From the NCBI GenBank assembly GCA_030141605.1, contig JAQGDQ010000224.1, forward strand, positions 299,838 through 363,837: a DNA stretch of 64,000 nucleotides. Reading direction: 5' to 3'. Source of the stretch: Tubiluchus corallicola (lineage: Eukaryota; Priapulida; Priapulimorpha; Priapulimorphida; Tubiluchidae). The position numbers and the translations under genes are program-made. The notes under the pieces are model-generated. The model was not told the DNA's origin and searched no databases. It saw only the letters and a list, made by a program, of their open reading frames with translations. Shown here in pieces: positions 33,969-64,000 of the stretch (positions are counted from its first letter, which is position 1; each line of letters starts with the position of its first letter).

Positions 33969-34353
33969 ATAAGCCTTTTCACAGTTTCGTTGTGCACAGG
34001 CGCATTTGTTGTAGGTGAAATGTTAAGTGTACCACAGCAGCGCATCTTAACTACAACCTACTGACATGTTGCTAGAGCAAAGCCATCTGCTGCATCAGTT
34101 CAGTCTCTTCAATTGTTTTACGTGGACTTTACTTAATTAGCATTAGCCAGTGCATAGAGGGATTTACTAGCAGGATCTTGCTTGGGAACAAGACAAAATG
34201 CACTAGGGAAGGTTCTAGCTGTTAAAACTGTTACTATTACAATAGCTTGGGGTCCGAGGTGTTGTCAAGTGTACACAAATGCGTTGTCTGGTACACTTAA
34301 CCTTTGACCCTTTCACGATCATCATCAATCGCTGGAACTGTGAAAAGGCTTAT
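33969..34353 (+). mobile_element. MITE family A, copy 4 with 6-bp target duplication
   Basis: Bounded by ATAAGCCTTTTCACAGTTTC and GGAACTGTGAAAAGGCTTAT and flanked by TAGTTA at 33963-33968 and 34354-34359. Best preserved copy of the family. Confidence 0.9.
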
Positions 34354-34619
34354 TAGTTAAAAACCCTAAACATGAAATTCAGTTTCTGATTTCTTTGTCA
34401 TAAATTTTGTTTTTACGTTTATTCAACGAGACTCGAAAGTTCCCTCTTCAACTAAAGTATATTCTTGGCAATAATCACAATAACATTTTGATAATTTAAT
34501 GACGTTTTTTACTTAAAGACCATTTTAGATAAACGAAATAAACCAGAACTTTTAGATAGCATTAAGTTTTAGGATAACTACTAAAAATCATAAGACAGTG
34601 GTACTTTCAAACTGGTGAA

Positions 34620-35155
34620 TTAATGTCGTTGCTAAACAAGGTCCTTGTTAATGTCTGCTAGTTTTTAATGTTCAAGTGTCTAAATCACTCAAAACTAGTT
34701 GTTAATGTCTGCTAGTTTTTTTATGTTAAAGTGTCTAAATCACTCAAAACTAACTGTTAATGTCCTTGTTAATGTCTGCTAGTTTTTATGTTCAAGTGTC
34801 TAAATCACTCAAAACTAACTGTTAAATGTCCTTGTTAATGTCTGCTAGTTTTTTATGTTCAAGTGTCTAAATCACTCAAAACTAACTGTTAAATGTTCTT
34901 GTTAATGTCTACTAGTTTTTATGTTCAAGTGTCTAAATCACTCAAAAATACCTGTTAATGTCCTTGTTAATGTCTGCTAGTTTTTTTTATGTTCAAGCGT
35001 ATAAATCACTCAAAACTAGTTCTTAATGTCCTTGTTAATGTCTACTAGTTTTTTGTGTTCAAGTGTCTAAATCACTCAAAACTAACTGTTAAATGTCCTT
35101 GTTAATGTCTGCTAGTTTTTTGTGTTCAAGTGTCTAAATCACTCAAAACTAATCG
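34620..35155 (+). repeat. Minisatellite of about 65 bp between DBR1 and the LOXHD1-like gene
   Basis: About eight copies of a unit TGTCCTTGTTAATGTCTGCT ... TCAAGTGTCTAAATCACTC with small length changes in a T-run. Confidence 0.9.
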
Positions 35156-36440
35156 TTGGAAATGTGTGGAATAATGAAAAATGACTAACACGAGCAAGCG
35201 ATATATAAACAATAACAGAGAAGCATGCTTTGGTTGCAACATTGGCAACAAAGTACCCCACGACAACTTTCCAAGGATAAACAATAATGTTGACGTTTGT
35301 GTAACAATACCATAGATATGGTTTGTGTAGATCAAAGATCTTGGTGATTGCTTAGGAGTGTTCTGCATCCTAGACTGTCATGCTGTCCTGATCTTTGTTT
35401 AAGTTCCTAATTAGTTTAATAAATACTACTTTATTATGCACGCATTTGTCCAATTGCTGATATAATTCTAGCATGTAACAGTTTGTATCTCATGCAACAT
35501 TTAGGAATTTAGAAAATATGTAACTTGCAAATTGCTACAAAAAGCATCGTAGCACGAATAAGTACTAAAAACGGTTTTTTACCTAGAATTGACCTTAGCC
35601 TGGTAATTTAGCTAAATTTAAGCAACATATTTTATCAGTATACATTTAGATAATCTGTTAATTATCATAAGATTGGTTAGTTTTTCTAATATTTTCCAGG
35701 TAAAAAGTGACATGCTTAGATTTGCATCTGTAAAGTGGCTTCAACTTACTGTGCTTTTAGATCATTCTAATTATCATTAACTTTAAACTTTGCTCATTAC
35801 TTTTAAGAAACTTTGCTGGCCATAATTACAAACTTATGAAAGTAAGCAAGTTTATTAGTTTATCACCATTTTTATTATATCATAATACATTACTATCTGA
35901 TTTATAATTCGGTATTGTATGCAATAATATTACAAAGTGCAAAAGTAATTATTGATTAGTGGTGAAAGGTGGCGAAAGAACTATGAGTTATTGAGGTCAG
36001 CCACCCTTTCAGAATTGTTACTAATATAATTAATTAATGCCCATGTACCAGGTAATTAAAAATGATCAGATTTTGCATTTAAGACGATTGTTGATTGAAT
36101 TACGATACAGAAGTGTTAGTGTCTAATAGAATCATATCATCATACGCCCATCACGTCTATTGTAGACATTGGGCAGGCAGAATTCTAAAATAAAAGAAAT
36201 CTGCTTTCAGACAGGTAAACGCAGCAGTAATCCAGCAAGAAACTAGACACTGCTACGCCAGTGGCTCAAAAGTAGAAGAGACAAACGCGACTATCTTTAA
36301 ATATTAAGTTAAACTTGAATTATTTTATTTATTAAGATTAGGACTTAGCACCAAAGAAAAAATAATAAATTTGTCGCTTGTAACAAGCATTAATTACAAA
36401 ATTGAGTATGTTACAAACTTCTTGTTTTCTTTGATATAGA
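35156..36440. other. Intergenic upstream region of the LOXHD1-like gene
   Basis: No gene. Probably contains the promoter and 5' UTR exon(s) of the downstream gene; no core-promoter motif recognised. Contains hairpin motif copy 2 at 35968. Confidence 0.35.
35968..36005 (-). ncRNA. Double-stem hairpin motif, copy 2
   Basis: Outer stem GGTGGC/GCCACC, inner stem AACT/AGTT. The inner-stem pairs differ from copy 1 on both sides, so pairing is kept. Confidence 0.5.
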
Positions 36441-36451
36441 TTTAATTGAAA

Positions 36452-58775
<22,324 letters not shown>

Positions 58776-58879
58776 GTAATGTATGAATTCGTTGTCAATT
58801 ATGTCATTAGTACCTGTGCATTCGTTAATATTTATTTGTCAAAATAAGGTAACAAATTACATTAATTATATAATGAATT

Positions 58880-59075
58880 ACAGTCAAACCTCGTTATACC
58901 ACCAAACTCGTTTATCGCCTGCAAAAAGGCAAGAAACAAAACGGCTGTATTAAACTGTATATAAAAATGACCCGTTGTACCGCCACCTGTTACCTGTCAT
59001 TGGTCAGGAAAATGATATATGTTCAATGGGGAAATACCGGCAACCACGCCAGTTGGACAGTGACCTTGACAATAT
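58880..59075. mobile_element. Pogo/Tigger-like MITE end
   Basis: TACAGTCAAACCTCGTTATACC is a typical pogo-type terminus, with CCCGTTGTACCGCCACC further in. The opposite terminus is replaced by the minisatellite. Confidence 0.55.
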
Positions 59076-59079
59076 GTCA

Positions 59080-61728
59080 GCTGTAGGCGGTGCTATATGC
59101 TACGCTGGGTCGTAGACCCTGACTAGACATCAGGTGTTTGAATGTTCGATACTCACCCCTACTATATGCTACACTGGGTCGTAGACCCTGACTAGACGTC
59201 ACGTGTTTGAACGTTCGATTCTCACCCCTACTATACGCTCCGCTGGGTCGTAGACACTGACTAGACGTCAGGTGTTTGAATGTTCAATGCTCACCCCTAC
59301 TATATGCTCCGCTGGGTCGTAGATTCTGACTAGACGTCAGGTGTTGGAACATTCGATGCTCACCCCTACTATACACTCCGCTGGGTCGTAGACCCTGACT
59401 AGACGTCAGGTGTTGGAACATTCGATGCTCACCCCTACTATACACTCCGCTGGGTCGTAGACCCTGACTAGACGTCAGGTGTTTGAACATTCGATGCTCA
59501 CCCCTACTATACACTCCGCTGGGTCGTAGACCCTGACTAGACGTCACGTGTTGGAACATTCGATGCTCACCCCTACTATACACTCCGCTGGGTCGTAGAC
59601 CCTGACTAGACGTCACGTGTTTGAACATTCGATGCTCATCCCTACTATATGCTCCACTGCGTCGTAGACACTGACTAGACGTCAGGTGTTGGAACATTCG
59701 ATGCTCACCCCTACTATATGCTCCGCTGGGTCGTAGATTCTGACTAGACGTCAGGTGTTGGTACATTCGATGCTCACCCCTACTATATGCTCCGCTGGGT
59801 CGTAGACACTGACTAGACGTCAGGTGTTGGAACGTTCGATGCTCACTCCTACTATACGCTCTGCTGGGTCGTAGACACTGACTAGACGTCAGGTGTTGGA
59901 ACATTCGATGCTCACCCCTACTATACACTCCGCTGCGTCGTAGACCCTGACTAGACGTCAGGTGTTTGAACATTCGATGCTCATCCCTACTATATGCTCC
60001 GCTGGGTCGTAGACCCTGACTAGACGTCACGTGTTGGAACATTCGATGCTCACCCCTACTATATGCTCCGCTGGGTCGTAGATTCTGACTAGACGTCAGG
60101 TGTTGGTACATTCGATGCTCACCCCTACTATATGCTCCGCTGGGTCGTAGATTCTGACTAGACGTCAGGTGTTGGAACATTCGATGCTCACTCCTACTAT
60201 ACGCTCTGCTGGGTCGTAGACACTGACTAGACGTCAGGTGTTGGAACGTTCGATGCTCACCCCTACTATATGCTCCGCTGGGTCGTAGACACTGACTAGA
60301 CGTCAGGTGTTGGGTTGTGTTTTTGTGTGGGTGTGTGTGGTGGTGTTGGGTTCGATGCTCACCCCTACTATATGCTCCGCTGGGTCGTAGATTCTGACTA
60401 GACGTCAGGTGTTGGTACATTCGATGCTCACCCCTACTATATGCTCCGCTGGGTCGTAGATTCTGACTAGACGTCAGGTGTTGGAACATTCGATGCTCAC
60501 TCCTACTATATGCTCCGCTGGGTCGTAGATTCTGACTAGACGTCAGGTGTTGGAACATTCGATGCTCACTCCTACTATACGCTCCGCTGGGTCGTAGACA
60601 CTGACTAGACGTCACGTGTTGGAACATTCGATGCTCACCCCTACTATATGCTCCGCTGGGTCGTAGATTCTGACTAGACGTCAGGTGTTGGAACATTCGA
60701 TGCTCACTCCTACTATATGCTCCGCTGGGTCGTAGATTCTGACTAGACGCCAGGTGTTGGAACATTCGATGCTCACTCCTACTATATGCTCCGCTGGGTC
60801 GTAGACACTGACTAGACGTCAGGTGTTTGAACATTCGATGCTCACCCCTACTATATGCTCCGCTGGGTCGTAGACCCTGACTAGGCGTAAGGTGTTTGAA
60901 CATTCGATGCTCACCCCTACTATACACTCCCCTGGGTCGCTAACACTGACTAGACGTCAGGTGTTGGAACATTCGATGCTCACCCCTACTATATGCTCCG
61001 CTGCGTCGTAGACCCTGACTAGACGTCAGGTGTTTGAACATTCGATGCTCACCCCTACTATATGCTCCGCTGGGTCGTAGATTCTGACTAGACGTCAGGT
61101 GTTGGAATGTTCGATGCTCACCCCTACTATATGCTCCGCTGGGTCGTAGATTCTGACTAGACGTCACGTGTTTGAACATTCGATGCTCATCCCTACTATA
61201 CGCTCTGCTGGGTCGTAGACTCTGACTAGACATCAGGTGTTTGAACATTCGATGCTCACCCCTACTATATGCTCCCCTGGGTCGCTAACACTGACTAGAC
61301 GTCAGGTGTTTGAACGTTCGATGCTCATCCCTACTGTACGCTCCCCTGGGTTGTAGACTCTGACTAGACGTCAGGTGTTTGAATGTTCGATACTCATCCC
61401 TACTATACGCTCTGCTGGGTCGTAGACACTGACTAGACGTCACGTGTTTGAACATTCGATGCTCACTCCTACTATACGCTCCGCTGGGTCGTAGACACTG
61501 ACTAGACGTCACGTGTTTGAACATTCGATGCTCACTCCTACTATACGCTCCGCTGGGTCGTAGACACTGACTAGACGTCACGTGTTCGAACGTTCGATGC
61601 TCACCCCTACTATACACTCCGCTGGCTCGTAGACACTGACTAGACGTCACGTGTTCGAACGTTCGATGCTCACCCCTACTATACGCTCCGCTGGCTCGTA
61701 GACACTGACTAGACGTCACGTGTTGTAT
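59080..61728. repeat. 69-bp minisatellite, about 38 copies
   Basis: Unit GCTGGGTCGTAGACACTGAC, TAGACGTCAGGTGTTG, GAACATTCGATGCTCACCCC, TACTATATGCTCC. Since 69 is divisible by three, the minus strand has long stop-free frames (one of 547 codons with a 23-residue repeat), which I regard as a by-product. One unit at about 60313-60350 carries a GT-rich insertion. The GAACATTCGATG-TCACCCCTA part equals the terminus of the hAT MITE at 20725. Confidence 0.95.
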
Positions 61729-61779
61729 AAAATAATGCACGTTATCATGTTTTGATTGTTTGCAGGCTGTACTGTACAT

Positions 61780-63772
61780 CGTACATTCGCAATAATAAAG
61801 GATTGATAGCTATGGTATTATTTACACACAGTCTTAATAGCAAATGACAAAAAAATGGTTCCTTTTTGCCACGAGAAATATATTATTTGCTTGTTTTCTA
61901 AGAATCATGTAAGCAAATTCTAGCAAGAAATTTGTAGTTATGATTTAACTTTTTTTTACATACAAATGATTAGTAGAGAAGTAGGCCTACAGTCTATTGC
62001 ATAGTTGAGTGCAACACACGTTAATGTAAACAAAACAAAACATTCTTCATTTTGAGTGAATCATTACTTCACAAATGATTAATTTAATAATTTTCTTTTA
62101 ATTAGTTAACCTTGATGATAATTGTGAACTATAATCTGTGCACACTTGTCTAATTTTTTTGTGATTAGCCATCAGTTTTTAATGCGAAACTCATTCTAAC
62201 ATCTATTCTTTCCCGCCCTAAAGTGGGACGGTACAAAGATGCTCGACTGCATTTGTAACAAATTGATTTGATGCTCGACATTGTCCCGACGTTGCCATGG
62301 CAACAGCCGCCTCACTTCTCTTGTTTTCAAGAAAATGTTATATGATGTAAAGGAACAGATGAATGCAAAGATGCATTATCAGCATCACTTCCAGTATTAT
62401 CACCAATGAAATTCATAGTTGGTGCATCTGGCCACTAGAACAAAATTGAGAAACACACCTTCAAAAAATCATATAACGGAAAAGTAAAAAAACAAAAACA
62501 GTCTGCACTGCGGGGCTCATTAAAATAAATTAATGGTAAAAGTACAGCCAGCTGCCCTAGCAGCATAGTTCTAAGTACTGTTACACATTCTTATAGGTAC
62601 AAACTACTTCATCCAAATATGATTTTTCAATCAATATTTATGGCCGTCACCCGGTGACAGGCTGGTTAACGTTATAACTGATTTAGCACAAAATCTACAT
62701 GCCATTTCAAATTGACTACATAATGCTAATTAAAAATAGTATTCTTTTTGTTAAATTACCGAATGTGTAGTTTGAACTAATGAATAAAAGTAAATTCTAC
62801 AGTTTTAACGAATGTGCAGGATATAGCACATTGATAATAACCTCGACAGTAAATCAATAAATCACACTACAGCGATAAAGAGAACAAATGTTAAAAACAA
62901 ACACAATACTCGAAGAACATTACAAGAATTTCGAAAAAACATAATTCAAATAACATTTCACGTGCTATAACCAAAAATGTTACAATACATATTTGTCAGG
63001 CATAAGTGATTAAATTTAAAAGGCTCAATTTTTTGCATCTGCAAGGAAGAAAATGCTAACAAAGAGAAATAAGATATATCAAGGTGTTGCATAATCATCA
63101 AGTATGTTATACACTGCAATTACAGCAATGCAGTGAAAAACCGCTGTAATTAATGCTGGTTCAACTGCATTGTTTTCATGATTTATTAACAATACCATGT
63201 CTAATAAAGTAAAAGTGTGCAAAGATTCATAAAAAGTAAAAAGTTTACTGATATATTGTTTAGAGAGCAAAATAAATTTTCTTATAGTAGTCACAGCACA
63301 CAACACGTTTTACTTACACAATGCTTGTGGTTACTACATTTAAAGAACAAATCTGCATAAGATTATGGTTTATGCAAGCAAAAGTAGGCTGAACACATTT
63401 TAACCTCTGTTACTAAATCAAAACTATTGTTCAAAACAAACCAAATCGATCAATCAAATAAGCAGCCACTGAGAAGAATTTGATATTACAAAAAATCACA
63501 TTTAACCAAATAAAGCAAATAGTACAGTACCTGATCTGTGAAATGCTTATACTACAATCTTTTTCGTATCATTTTATGACTCTTCTGTTGGACACAAGAA
63601 ATGGTTATATTTACTTACGAATATATTATTCATCACATGTGTTAATGATTAGTAGCCATTATTCTTTCAAAGTTAACGAGAATTAGGCATTTCTTTACTG
63701 TACATTGTTAATGCATGGCATGTAGAACAACAAGCAAGAATGTGCAATGCTATTTTATATCAACCAACATAC
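61780..63772. other. Unassigned AT-rich region
   Basis: No clear gene or repeat. A minus-strand frame at 63079-63306 has no in-frame splice acceptor compatible with the exon at 63773, so I do not call it coding. Confidence 0.35.
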
Positions 63773-63918
63773 CTGATTTAACTTCTTAAACTCAACAAGC
63801 TGTGACATCACAAACTCTAAAATGTGTTTAGCTGTTCGCTTGTCTTGCGGTAAGCTGCTCATAATGTCCAATATTTCTCCGCATTCTCTGGCATAGTATT
63901 CAATATCATTATCAGAAC
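63773..63918 (-). CDS. Possible internal exon of an unidentified minus-strand gene
   Basis: 146 bp between an acceptor (TTTTTATATAG on the minus strand) and a donor (CAG|GTATGT). The translation is SDNDIEYYARECGEILDIMS followed by SLPQDKRTAKHILEFVMS and QLVEFKKLNQ: helical, amphipathic, with normal composition, unlike the poly-Ile/Asn noise around it. I do not recognise the family. It lies on the strand opposite to the LOXHD1-like gene, so it would be either nested in that gene's next intron or the neighbour gene. Confidence 0.5.
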
Positions 63919-64000
63919 CTATATAAAAATAGATTAGTTTGACAATCAGTTGATGCAATTTTAGCACAATCTAAAATAATGATAAATATAATGGTAAAAA

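Noticed and set aside
63079-63306. Terminal exon of the minus-strand gene
   Set aside because: No acceptor gives the right phase after the exon at 63773, and the local sequence is AT-rich; likely chance.

Overview
This is a eukaryotic, AT-rich, intron-rich and repeat-rich window from an animal nuclear genome. The two multi-exon genes have metazoan families, GT-AG introns of 0.5-5.3 kb and consistent intron phases. The repeat fauna (CR1/L2-like LINEs with an SGNH-type ORF1 and a 2A-like peptide, 5S-rRNA-headed SINEs, tRNA-headed SINEs, hAT/pogo-like MITEs, TTAGGG-type repeats) suggests a marine invertebrate. I cannot name the phylum from sequence alone.

Layout: 1-4.3 kb is a LINE on the minus strand (ORF1, a 2A-containing ORF2 with an endonuclease, and the start of the RT). 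5.1-12.2 kb is a graveyard of LINE fragments on both strands. 12.77-31.44 kb is a complete 8-exon gene for the lariat debranching enzyme DBR1 (510 codons, plus strand). Its first intron hosts a single-exon ankyrin/SOCS-box (ASB-like) gene with one frameshift. 31.4-36.4 kb is intergenic, with repeats and a MITE. 36.45-58.78 kb holds the first 13 exons (612 codons, plus strand) of a LOXHD1-type PLAT-repeat protein, with four PLAT domains and the gene still open at its 3' side. 58.9-61.7 kb is a large 69-bp minisatellite. 61.8-64 kb is nearly featureless apart from one plausible minus-strand exon at 63.8 kb.

The two main genes are unrelated in function: DBR1 cuts the 2'-5' bond of intron lariats, and LOXHD1-type proteins are membrane/cytoskeleton-associated PLAT proteins. 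They are physically linked by an inverted duplication. The end of DBR1 plus its 3' flank (about 31.42-32.76 kb) recurs in reverse orientation inside LOXHD1 intron 4 (about 44.65-45.70 kb), so the LOXHD1 pre-mRNA carries sequence antisense to the DBR1 3' UTR.

Other signals that the ordinary gene list does not explain: a covarying double hairpin found five times, once beside a LINE 3' coding remnant; telomere-like TTAGGG arrays bounded by a perfect 20-bp inverted repeat; minisatellites seeded by transposon ends or by exon/donor-site junctions; and transposon ends lying 10-30 bp upstream of splice acceptors in both genes. All calls come from reading the sequence; no database search was run.
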